DNA of 63,665 bases from an uncultured Prevotellaceae bacterium (lineage in GTDB: Bacteria > Bacteroidota > Bacteroidia > Bacteroidales > Bacteroidaceae): assembly GCA_946402905.1 (NCBI GenBank), contig CAMIYC010000016.1, positions 1-63,665 of the forward strand. Direction: 5' to 3'. The notes below the pieces were generated by a model that saw only the letters and a program-made list of their open reading frames with translations, was not told the DNA's origin and ran no database searches. Every line of letters begins with the position of its first letter. Positions within the stretch are counted from its first letter, which is position 1. The position numbers and the translations under genes were made by a program. Below, one piece after another: positions 1 through 6,879 of the stretch.

Positions 1-22
1 GATAAAAAATGAATGAATTCAT

Positions 23-53
23 TTTGTTCTCCACTCGACTTTTCGTAACTTTG
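23..53 (+). promoter_or_regulatory. Promoter of the PurF-like gene
   Basis: A Bacteroidetes-type promoter: TTTG at 23-26, a 19-base spacer, and TAACTTTG at 46-53. This matches the known consensus TTTG/TAnnTTTG. Transcription would begin near 60, about 65 bases before the start codon. Confidence 0.7.
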
Positions 54-125
54 CCGCCGTAAAGTGAATGGTGGGTATTACGGTGCCCGGCCGAGTGACA
101 AACAAAATATATAGCAGACAAACCA

Positions 126-1553
126 ATGGGAGGCTTTTTTGGGACGATTTCCGTCAAAGATTGTGTGAACGACTTGTTTTATGGTACAGATTACAACTCA
201 CATCTTGGCACTAAGCGTGCCGGTATGGTGACCTTCGACAGCGTACTGGGCTTCAGTCGGTCGATACACAGTCTTGAGAGAGATTATTTCCGTTCGAAAT
301 TTGAAGATGAACTCGACCAATTCCATGGTTGTCAAGGTCTTGGCGTAATCAGTGATACCGACCCACAGCCCATCATCGTCAATTCACACCTGGGCAGATA
401 TGCGGTCGTCACCGTGGCCAAGATCAACAATGTGCGCGAGATTGCCGACCGGCTCCTGGCCGAACGTATGCATTTCAGCGAGTTGTCTGCCAACAAAATC
501 AATCAGACCGAGCTGGTCGCCCTGCTCATCAACATGGGCTCCTCTTTCGTCGACGGCATCAATAAAGTCTACGAACAGGTCGACGGCTCGTGCTCCATGC
601 TCATACTCACCGAAGACGGCATCATCGCCGCAAGAGACCGCTACGGCCGCACACCGATCGTCATCGGTAGCAAAGAGGGAGCCTTCGCAGCGTCTTCAGA
701 GAGTTCCAGCTTCCCCAACCTCGACTACACGCGTGTGCGCGACGTCGGGCCGGGCGAGATCGTGCGCCTGCGTGCCGATGGTATGGAGGTGCTCCAGCAA
801 CCCTTTGACTGCGAGCAGATTTGCGCCTTCCTATGGGTGTATTATGGGTTTCCCACCAGCGAATACGACGGGGTCAACGTCGAGGATATGCGCGAGCGTA
901 ACGGCTTCATCATGGGTCGTGAGGACGACACAGAGGCCGACTGTGTGTGTGGCGTGCCCGACAGTGGTGTGGGCATGGCCCTGGGCTATGCTGAGGGACA
1001 TGGCATCCCCTATAAGCGCGCTGTGCTGAAGTACACTCCCACCTGGCCTCGCAGCTTCACTCCGGGCAACCAGTCACGGCGCGACCTCGTGGCCAAGATG
1101 AAACTGATACCCAACCGCGCCATCCTTCTCGACAAGAGGGTGGTCTTCTGCGACGACTCCATCGTGCGAGGCACACAGCTGCGCGACAATGTGCGCACCT
1201 TCTTCGAATATGGCGCGCGCGAGGTGCATGCACGCATCTCCTGTCCGCCGCTGGTGTATGGATGTCCCTTTATCAACTTCACCAGTTCGAAGAGCGACCT
1301 CGAACTCATCACGCGTCGTGTGATACAGGAGTTTGAGGGCGACCCCAACAAAAACCTCGACCGTTACTCTACCACCGACAGCCCGGAATATCAGCGGATG
1401 GTCGACGAGATTGCACGCCGTCTGGGCATCACCTCGCTGAAGTTTAACAAAATCGAGAGCCTCATCGAGTCTATCGGCCTACCCAAGGAGCGCGTCTGCA
1501 CACACTGCTTTGATGGCAGCGGAAGGTGCTCGAAATGTGCAAAAAAAGGCTGA
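126..1553 (+). CDS. Amidophosphoribosyltransferase-like protein lacking the catalytic Cys
   Basis: A PurF-family protein of 475 aa. The N-terminal half has the class II glutamine amidotransferase (Ntn) fold and the C-terminal half is a phosphoribosyltransferase domain. The PRPP loop, FCDDSIVRGT around residues 341-350, is intact. The protein starts MGGFFG, so the residue after Met is Gly rather than the Cys nucleophile used by genuine PurF to release ammonia from glutamine. A small cysteine cluster, CTHC then RCSKC, lies in the last 20 residues. Bacteroidales commonly carry such a PurF-like paralogue next to a true PurF. Glutaminase activity is therefore unlikely; ammonia-dependent or another phosphoribosyl transfer is possible but unproven. 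A canonical promoter lies just upstream. Confidence 0.85.
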   Translation: MGGFFGTISVKDCVNDLFYGTDYNSHLGTKRAGMVTFDSVLGFSRSIHSLERDYFRSKFEDELDQFHGCQGLGVISDTDPQPIIVNSHLGRYAVVTVAKINNVREIADRLLAERMHFSELSANKINQTELVALLINMGSSFVDGINKVYEQVDGSCSMLILTEDGIIAARDRYGRTPIVIGSKEGAFAASSESSSFPNLDYTRVRDVGPGEIVRLRADGMEVLQQPFDCEQICAFLWVYYGFPTSEYDGVNVEDMRERNGFIMGREDDTEADCVCGVPDSGVGMALGYAEGHGIPYKRAVLKYTPTWPRSFTPGNQSRRDLVAKMKLIPNRAILLDKRVVFCDDSIVRGTQLRDNVRTFFEYGAREVHARISCPPLVYGCPFINFTSSKSDLELITRRVIQEFEGDPNKNLDRYSTTDSPEYQRMVDEIARRLGITSLKFNKIESLIESIGLPKERVCTHCFDGSGRCSKCAKKG

Positions 1554-1597
1554 AAATGTTACATTTCAGGGAAAAAGAGGAAAATTTTTAGGTTTTT

Positions 1598-1629
1598 TTT
1601 GGAGAAATAAAAAAAAATACATAATTTTG
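1598..1629 (+). promoter_or_regulatory. Promoter of small peptide gene
   Basis: TTTG at 1598-1601, a 20-base spacer and TAATTTTG at 1622-1629. A leader of roughly 125 bases separates it from the peptide start at 1764, which is long for so small a gene. Confidence 0.65.
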
Positions 1630-1763
1630 TTGCGTTTTCTTCCGCGTCGTATCGCTAATGGCAGTTTTCAAATCATATGAGACGTGGATAGTTCGCGGCC
1701 CGTTGACGCTATTTAGGAGCCGCTGATATAAGGATAAGTTTAACTAAATTATAATTAGTGTTT

Positions 1764-1973
1764 ATGAAAAAGGGATATTCAAAACCGTTGACCGAAATCG
1801 AGCTGAATGCGACACTTCAAGTGTCTATTTTAGGTGGTTCAGGTGGCAACACACAAGCATTGGATGACAGATTTGACCCCTCGGGGCTTAGCAATGCTGG
1901 ACTGGTAGGCAACAGTCCAAGACTTTCTTTGCAAAACAGGGCTTCCAACCTCTGGGACGAGAGTGAAGACTGA
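1764..1973 (+). CDS. Small YxxP/WDE peptide
   Basis: A 69-aa protein with its own promoter and its own terminator, so it is a single-gene transcription unit. The ATG at 1764 is preferred over a GTG two codons upstream. Residues 1-8 read MKKGYSKP; a hydrophobic stretch is followed by a Gly/Ser-rich LGGSGG, and the C-terminus is NLWDESED. The Tyr5-x-x-Pro8 start and the terminal W-acidic motif recur in two other small proteins in this window (6664-6867 and 20706-20870). There is no clear signal peptide. Prevotella genomes contain many short proteins with this Y-x-x-P opening (from memory). Function is unknown; a ribosomally made precursor peptide or an exported small protein are possibilities. 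Confidence 0.7.
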   Translation: MKKGYSKPLTEIELNATLQVSILGGSGGNTQALDDRFDPSGLSNAGLVGNSPRLSLQNRASNLWDESED

Positions 1974-2137
1974 TTCTCCTTTTGGTGTATAAGTAACTGA
2001 TACAGATTAATTGAATACCGAGCCTTTTATCCGTTATTGATTGAACAGAGAATGTATGGGGTGTGAACCCGAAAAATAGAATATTCCACAATTACTAAAT
2101 ACTAACTAAAAGATTTCTTCCAAAATTGAGATATCAG

Positions 2138-2164
2138 GGCAGTGTCAGTGGCACTGCCTTTTTT
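2138..2164 (+). terminator. Intrinsic terminator
   Basis: A 7-bp stem (GGCAGTG/CACTGCC, 2138-2144 and 2152-2158) is followed by six T. It ends the small peptide transcript. The rest of 1974-2318 holds only this hairpin and the promoter of the next gene. Confidence 0.75.
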
Positions 2165-2262
2165 GTGCCTATTTTTCCGACACTCAGATGCCGTTTCTTC
2201 ACCTTTATTTTTTTTATTATAATAATGTGTGAAAAAAAGTGACGAGTTTGGAAAATTTTTTG

Positions 2263-2270
2263 TAACTTTG
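2263..2270 (+). promoter_or_regulatory. -7 box upstream of zinc-ribbon/LysM gene
   Basis: TAACTTTG matches the Bacteroidetes -7 element and lies 49 bases before the ATG at 2319. No good TTTG -33 box sits at the usual spacing, so this is a partial match. Confidence 0.5.
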
Positions 2271-2318
2271 GCGCGACTTTAGGGTAATGTGTGATTACCC
2301 GCCAAAAATTGATTGATT

Positions 2319-2906
2319 ATGGATAGTAGTACAAAGTGCCCGGTCTGTGGTAGAGAGGGCATTCCCGATTATCATCAGGGAGAAGTAAGGTGTCCGGGTT
2401 GCGGAAGCAATTTGGAGGTGTTTCGTGTGCTCGACGCGCTGGACGACGAACTGAAAGCCAAGTCGTCTAAATGGAAACCCATCGCCATGGTCTGTGCCGG
2501 ACTGGCACTCATTTTCGCTCTCCTTTATTTTACGAAGGGCAGTAGCTCTTCCAGTGCTCAGGAAATGGGGATGATGCGCGACTCGATTGCTGCCTTGCAT
2601 GAGCAGATCAACGACCTCAAGGCTGCAGCACCCGTAAAGACGGCCGAAGCTCAGGACGGTAAGAAGAGTGAGACCGCTGAGCCTGCCAAGGCAGACGAGA
2701 AGAAAGAGGTGGTGACAGCTCCCGCCGGCAAGGTGACCGAGCGCAACGGTAAGAAGTATTATAAGGTAGAAAGAGGCGACAACCTTTGGAAGATCTGCCG
2801 TAAGCTTTATGGCGACGGCAAGGTGAAACCCGAAGATATCGCACGTCTCAACGGCATCAGCTCCACCGACCAGTTGGAAATCGACCAGGAACTCCAGGTG
2901 CAGTAG
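2319..2906 (+). CDS. Zinc-ribbon, single-TM, LysM-domain protein
   Basis: A 195-aa protein. The ATG at 2319 is chosen over an in-frame TTG two codons earlier. Residues 6-32 form a zinc ribbon with two Cys pairs (CPVCG and CPGCG). A membrane segment lies around residues 52-72, followed by a Lys/Glu/Ala-rich linker and a C-terminal LysM domain (YYKVERGDNLWKI onward, about 148-195). This order predicts a cytoplasmic metal-binding head and a periplasmic peptidoglycan-binding tail. The downstream GrpE-like gene is 26 bases away on the same strand, suggesting an operon. Function is not known; sensing or anchoring at the cell wall is an inference from the domains. Confidence 0.75.
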   Translation: MDSSTKCPVCGREGIPDYHQGEVRCPGCGSNLEVFRVLDALDDELKAKSSKWKPIAMVCAGLALIFALLYFTKGSSSSSAQEMGMMRDSIAALHEQINDLKAAAPVKTAEAQDGKKSETAEPAKADEKKEVVTAPAGKVTERNGKKYYKVERGDNLWKICRKLYGDGKVKPEDIARLNGISSTDQLEIDQELQVQ

Positions 2907-2932
2907 GTTTTAATTTTAAACGAACGAGGATT

Positions 2933-3376
2933 ATGAGCAAAATCGACGAAGTGAGAGATTACATCCGGATGTCTCTCAATGAGAATATAAAACTAAACAA
3001 CTGGATCTCCACTCAGGAGCAGGTGAGCGACGACAAAGTGGGTGAAATCTGCAAGGATTTCCTGCAAGTGCTCGAACAGTTTGAATGGGCCGAGAACACC
3101 ATCCATGAGCGTGGGCTCGATCAGAGCAAAATATCCACAGGCGCCATCACCCGGCTGCTCACAGCCAAGCAAAAACTGCTCGAGGTGCTCGAGACGTATG
3201 GAGTGAAGACGGTGACTTTCACCGATGGTATGGTCAATGCCAAGGCCAATATCGTGGATACCGTGACCGACCCCGAGAAGCGAGACGGACAGGTGGTCGA
3301 AATACGTCGCGATGGATTCTACCGCAAAGACAAGCTGTTGCGCCCCGCCGAGGTGGTGGTGGTGAGGAATGATTAG
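2933..3376 (+). CDS. GrpE-like protein
   Basis: A 147-aa mostly helical protein. The C-terminal part (about 105-147) resembles the GrpE beta domain: it contains GQVVEIRRDGFYRKDKLLRPAEVVV, similar to the G-Y-x-L-x-x-R-x-L-R-P-A-x-V-x-V ending of the DnaK nucleotide exchange factor (the quoted match is split here as G..VVE and LRPAEVVV). It is shorter than housekeeping GrpE (about 180-200 aa) and there is no dnaJ beside it, so it is probably not the main GrpE. It follows the zinc-ribbon/LysM gene in the same direction and may act with it. Confidence 0.6.
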   Translation: MSKIDEVRDYIRMSLNENIKLNNWISTQEQVSDDKVGEICKDFLQVLEQFEWAENTIHERGLDQSKISTGAITRLLTAKQKLLEVLETYGVKTVTFTDGMVNAKANIVDTVTDPEKRDGQVVEIRRDGFYRKDKLLRPAEVVVVRND

Positions 3377-3386
3377 CCCCAGGGCT

Positions 3387-4043
3387 TCATTCCTCGGCTT
3401 TGCCGTAGGTGTCGATAAACCATTTCATCTCTTCCGATTCTGTCACGTGGGCACCGTCGGAATAGAGAAAAGTAAAATCATCAAGCAACCATTCGTCTTT
3501 CTCGAAAGCCAGTTTGTATGACACTTCCTGGCCTTCAGGTTGCTCTTCGTTACCAATTTCGTAGCGCACGTCAACGTAGGCCGTATGCTCAGACACGTAG
3601 TACACCCTGAGTATACTGTCTCCCTTTACGTGTACGTCCTTACCCATGAGACCTTTGAAACTGAACGACCTGAAAACGGTGTCTGTGCCCTCTTCGCCGT
3701 AGGCAATCACGTTGTCGCATTGCTCGCGCAGAATGTTCATTCTCTCCGACCAGTTCTTGCCCCCCACATGATTGCGGCCGCTGCGCATCTCGTCGCGTAG
3801 CAACTGCTCCATCCGCAGCTTGATCACCTGCGTAGAGTGGGTCTTCTCATAGGCTGCAGCCGAGTCGCGGCGCGCCTGGTCGATGGCGGCCAGACGGGCA
3901 TTCTCCACCTCGCGGGCGTGCCTGATAGAGTCATGGGCAGCTTTCTCTGCTTTCTGTCGCTCCATCTCCTGATGATAGAAATAGTATCCGGTGCCGATAG
4001 CGGCTGTCAGCAGGATGCCGATGATAATAAATGCCTTTTTCAT
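3387..4043 (-). CDS. Membrane-anchored hypothetical protein
   Basis: A 218-aa protein beginning with a signal-anchor (about residues 4-22), then a charged coiled-coil segment rich in Lys/Glu/Ala/Arg (about 25-70), then a globular domain. The C-terminal half, with features such as YVDVRYEIG and WLLDDF, looks like the small alpha+beta folds that occur in Bacteroidetes periplasmic proteins (DUF3828/NTF2-like), but this is weak. It lies 12 bases after a lipoprotein gene on the same strand, so the two are probably co-transcribed from the promoter at 4450-4481. Function is not recognised. Confidence 0.65.
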   Translation of the reverse strand: MKKAFIIIGILLTAAIGTGYYFYHQEMERQKAEKAAHDSIRHAREVENARLAAIDQARRDSAAAYEKTHSTQVIKLRMEQLLRDEMRSGRNHVGGKNWSERMNILREQCDNVIAYGEEGTDTVFRSFSFKGLMGKDVHVKGDSILRVYYVSEHTAYVDVRYEIGNEEQPEGQEVSYKLAFEKDEWLLDDFTFLYSDGAHVTESEEMKWFIDTYGKAEE

Positions 4044-4055
4044 GTCTACCTCGGT

Positions 4056-4430
4056 TTAATGGTCTCCCTTGATGCGTTTCAACAACTGGGGGATTTCCTT
4101 GGCCAGCTCCTCGTAGCGCGTAGCGAAGGAGTCGAGCGGCAGTCGGGTGCCCTGCTCGTCATAGAAAAGGGCGGAGTCGGTGTGCGCCGGCTTGCTGAAA
4201 GCAATGTTGCCATTGGGGTGATAGAGGGTGAGCGACACAATCTCGCCCTCGGCAGCATCCATGCGATAGGTGGAGCCGTCGTCGCTCCATACCTCGCCCG
4301 TGAAAGGCTTGCCGGCCACAAGGGCTTTGCCGTCGCTGAACTCCACACCGCTCACGTTGGTCTTACTCTCGCCACACGATATGACAAAGAGGAGCGCCAT
4401 GGCTCCTGAAAGAATTCCCAGTCTGTTCAT
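4056..4430 (-). CDS. Small lipoprotein
   Basis: A 124-aa lipoprotein. The ATG at 4430 is preferred over a TTG two codons upstream. The signal peptide ends with a lipobox at VISC (Cys about residue 19). The rest contains a segment (GKPFTGEVWSDDG, then LYHPNGNIAFS) resembling MORN/toxin-antitoxin immunity-style repeats seen in Bacteroidetes outer-membrane lipoproteins. It forms a pair with the downstream membrane-anchored protein. Function is unknown. Confidence 0.65.
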   Translation of the reverse strand: MNRLGILSGAMALLFVISCGESKTNVSGVEFSDGKALVAGKPFTGEVWSDDGSTYRMDAAEGEIVSLTLYHPNGNIAFSKPAHTDSALFYDEQGTRLPLDSFATRYEELAKEIPQLLKRIKGDH

Positions 4431-4449
4431 TTCCAATCAATTGTTGATG

Positions 4450-4481
4450 CAAAGTTACACATTCATTTCATAACTCGCAAC
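4450..4481 (-). promoter_or_regulatory. Promoter of lipoprotein operon
   Basis: On the minus strand TAACTTTG occupies 4457-4450, with a GTTG near 4481-4478 in place of the usual TTTG about 20 bases upstream. It lies 19 bases before the lipoprotein ATG. Confidence 0.55.
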
Positions 4482-4551
4482 TTTTTTATACAAAAAAACA
4501 GGCACACCATGCGTGAACATGAGTGTACCTGTATACTTTCAATGTGTTCTC

Positions 4552-4764
4552 TTACTTAAGATCTTCGAGCTCTTTGCTGTAAATTTCGAAAAAGTTGTAA
4601 TTCAATATTCTCGAAATCCTGACCAAGTCGTAGGTGTCAATCGATTGCTTAGAGAAAATCTTGTATACGTTTGTGCGACTGCATGAAAGTTCTCCTGCAA
4701 ACCATACCACTGACTTGCGCTTCTGCTTCAGGGTCTGCTTGATTATTTCTCCTATATGTACCAA
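4552..4764 (-). CDS. Small XRE-type HTH regulator
   Basis: A 70-aa protein predicted to be almost entirely a helix-turn-helix domain: IGEIIKQTLKQ, then ELSCSRTNVYKIF as the recognition helix region, then the ending SRILNYNFFEIYS. Small regulators of this shape are frequent in Bacteroidales. No ATG is available in frame; TTG at 4764 is the best start. It has its own -7-like box, TATTTTTG at 4844-4837. It lies directly upstream of, and divergent from, the phage portal gene, so it could act on that promoter, but nothing shows this. Confidence 0.7.
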   Translation of the reverse strand: MVHIGEIIKQTLKQKRKSVVWFAGELSCSRTNVYKIFSKQSIDTYDLVRISRILNYNFFEIYSKELEDLK

Positions 4765-5093
4765 TTTTGTAAAGAATATGGGGGTTGTTCTTTTTAGAGT
4801 GAACAGCTTACTCTGTAGTTAATTTCTCTTTTGCCGCAAAAATAATCAATAAATCCACAATACGATTTTAATTTTTGTTAAAATCCTCTAAATGTAAACC
4901 GATAAGCGACGTTAAAACACTGAAATGTAATGATTTATCTAACATGTTAATCTTAATTTGACATGCTATCCTCTCAGCGGCTTTGTGGCAGATTTGATTA
5001 TGACATACAGACCTTGTCAAATATTCCTATTTTTGCGCTGTCACTGATTGTATAGAACGTGAGAATCAGCAATTATATAAAATGTCATAAGAT
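4765..5093. other. Intergenic region between HTH and portal genes
   Basis: A 329-base AT-rich region. It contains the divergent promoters of the HTH gene (-7 box 4837-4844) and portal gene (5001-5035), a perfect 10-bp palindrome TAACATGTTA at 4940-4949, and an additional TGACAT at 4959-4964. No gene is seen. Confidence 0.6.
5001..5035 (+). promoter_or_regulatory. Portal promoter, TGACA type
   Basis: TGACA at 5001-5005 and TATTTTTG at 5028-5035, with 27 bases from T to T. The normal TTTG -33 box is absent. The same arrangement precedes the terminase, scaffold, capsid and tail units. Here TGACA is also followed by TGTCA at 5015-5019, making an inverted repeat with a 9-base gap. Confidence 0.75.
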
Positions 5094-6632
5094 ATGCAAA
5101 TGAATTTACAATTATTGGATGAGGCAAGACGCTGCTGGTTGCAGATGTCGGCATTTCGTGACAACAGGGAGCGCTGCAAGCGTTATTGTTACGGCGACCA
5201 GTGGGGCGATATGGTGCGTGTGGGCAGGGAATGGGTGCGTGAGGACCAGTATATACGCAGCCAGGGCAGTGAACCCCTGAAAAACAATTTGATCCGCCGA
5301 CTGGTGCGGCAGGTGCTCGGCCTGTACCGTTCTTCTGCCAAGCCGCTGAACTGTGTGGCCAGTGGTGAGCACTCCAAGGCGAGTTCGGCCATGCTGTCGG
5401 CCATGCTGTCCTGCAACCATCGGCTCAACCATGCCGACGAACTCAATGCGAGGGCTCTCGAGGAGTTGCTCATCTCTGGAATGACGGTGCAGCGCAAGTC
5501 CTACACACGCAGGCGCGGCCATGCCGACTGCTATACTGACATCGTTTCGCCGGCGTCGTTTTTTGTCGATAGCTCCGGAGCCGACCTGAGAGGGTGGGAT
5601 GCACAGCTGCTCGGGCAGGTCCACGACTTGAGTTTCGACGCGCTCTGCCAGCAGTTTGCCCATAGTGCCGACGACTGCCGGCGCCTGGCGGGGGTGTATG
5701 ACCCGTCGGCTTATTCCGTCAGGGTGCGCGACACCATGTCACAGATGGGGGGCTGTTCATCCGGCGATGCCTTCTTCCAGCCTTCCCGACCATCGGCGTG
5801 TCGTGTGATCGAAGTGTGGCGCAGGGAGCGGGTGCCCGTCTATCTCTGCCATGACCGTGCCACGGCAAGTCTTTTCTATATCGATGTGGATGAATGCCCT
5901 CCTGAGTTGTTGTCCGACCCGCAGGTGAGCCTGCAGTGGATGTCGGTCGACGAGTGGCACTACTATTATCTCTCGCCTTTCGGCCATGTGCTGGAGCACG
6001 GTGTGACGCCTTTCGAGCACGGCGAGCATCCTTTTGTGTGGAAGGCTTATCCTTACATCGACGGGGAGATACACTCGTTTGTGGCGGATGTCATCGACCA
6101 GCAGCGTTATACCAACCGGCTTATCACACTCTACGACTGGGTGATGCGCTCTTCTGCCAAGGGGGTGCTCCTCGTGCCGGAGGAATGTGTGCCAGAGGGC
6201 TACAGCATCGACGATATCGCCGACGAGTGGGCACGGTTCAACGGCGTCATACCGGTGCGCACACGCAATGGCGCACAACTGCCGCAGCAGGTATCGGCCA
6301 ATGCCGTCAACGTGGGCATCAACGAGCTCCTGCAGACGCAGCTGCAGTTCATGGAAGATATCTCTGGAGTCACCGGGGCGTTGCAGGGCAAACTGAACAC
6401 CTCGAGCGTCAGTGGCACGCTCTTCGAACAGCAGACGCACAATGCCACACTCTCACAACTCGACTTGCTCGACACGTTCCACAGTTTTCTCGTCGAGGGG
6501 GCGGAGAAAGACCTCAGCCTCATGCGGCAGTATTACACCCGTCAGCGTGTCCTGCCTTCCGCCGATGGCAGCCCCTCCGTCGTCTACGATCCGGAGATGA
6601 TGAGGGGTGCGAGGAATATCATGGTCGAGTAA
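5094..6632 (+). CDS. Phage portal protein
   Basis: A 512-aa protein with the features of podovirus-type portal proteins of Bacteroidetes phages. It has an N-terminal YGDQWGD segment, then a helical EPLKNNLIRRLVRQVLGLYRS region, a wing domain, and a late helical stem with VTGALQGKLN, SGTLFEQQ and NATLSQLDLLDTF. Portals form the dodecameric ring at one capsid vertex through which terminase packages DNA. The frame is open throughout. No phage gene adjoins it: an HTH gene is on the left and a protease operon on the right, which is unusual because portal genes normally sit beside terminase and capsid genes. A TGACA-type promoter lies 59 bases upstream. Assignment is by sequence pattern, without a database search. 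Confidence 0.8.
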   Translation: MQMNLQLLDEARRCWLQMSAFRDNRERCKRYCYGDQWGDMVRVGREWVREDQYIRSQGSEPLKNNLIRRLVRQVLGLYRSSAKPLNCVASGEHSKASSAMLSAMLSCNHRLNHADELNARALEELLISGMTVQRKSYTRRRGHADCYTDIVSPASFFVDSSGADLRGWDAQLLGQVHDLSFDALCQQFAHSADDCRRLAGVYDPSAYSVRVRDTMSQMGGCSSGDAFFQPSRPSACRVIEVWRRERVPVYLCHDRATASLFYIDVDECPPELLSDPQVSLQWMSVDEWHYYYLSPFGHVLEHGVTPFEHGEHPFVWKAYPYIDGEIHSFVADVIDQQRYTNRLITLYDWVMRSSAKGVLLVPEECVPEGYSIDDIADEWARFNGVIPVRTRNGAQLPQQVSANAVNVGINELLQTQLQFMEDISGVTGALQGKLNTSSVSGTLFEQQTHNATLSQLDLLDTFHSFLVEGAEKDLSLMRQYYTRQRVLPSADGSPSVVYDPEMMRGARNIMVE

Positions 6633-6663
6633 AGATGATCTTAGGCTTTTGTTGACGCAGGGG

Positions 6664-6867
6664 CTATTTGCCTTTGTCAGGTTCGTTCCACAGACCGTCG
6701 CCGTAGTTGGAGAGGTCGTCTTCAAAACTGTCGTCGAAGTGCGAGGAATTGGAGTCAGCCCAGTCTTTGTCGGCTCCTATCCCTCCTCCCGAAATCGTTA
6801 GGAGGAGGTGGCTTTTCAAGAGGCTGGTGCAGATGTCTGTCTCTGGCTTGATATATCTGGTTTTCAT
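6664..6867 (-). CDS. Small YxxP/WNE peptide
   Basis: A 67-aa protein. The first eight residues are MKTRYIKP, then a hydrophobic stretch LLKSHLLLTISGGG, then an acidic, Ser/Asp/Asn-rich body ending in GLWNEPDKGK. It belongs to the same family as the proteins at 1764-1973 and 20706-20870 (Tyr5, Pro8 and a terminal W-[DN]-E). It starts 12 bases after the stop codon of the M6 metalloprotease on the same strand, so both are probably made from one message. The protease could process or co-export the peptide; that is inference. Confidence 0.7.
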   Translation of the reverse strand: MKTRYIKPETDICTSLLKSHLLLTISGGGIGADKDWADSNSSHFDDSFEDDLSNYGDGLWNEPDKGK

Positions 6868-6879
6868 GTCCGTCTGGTG

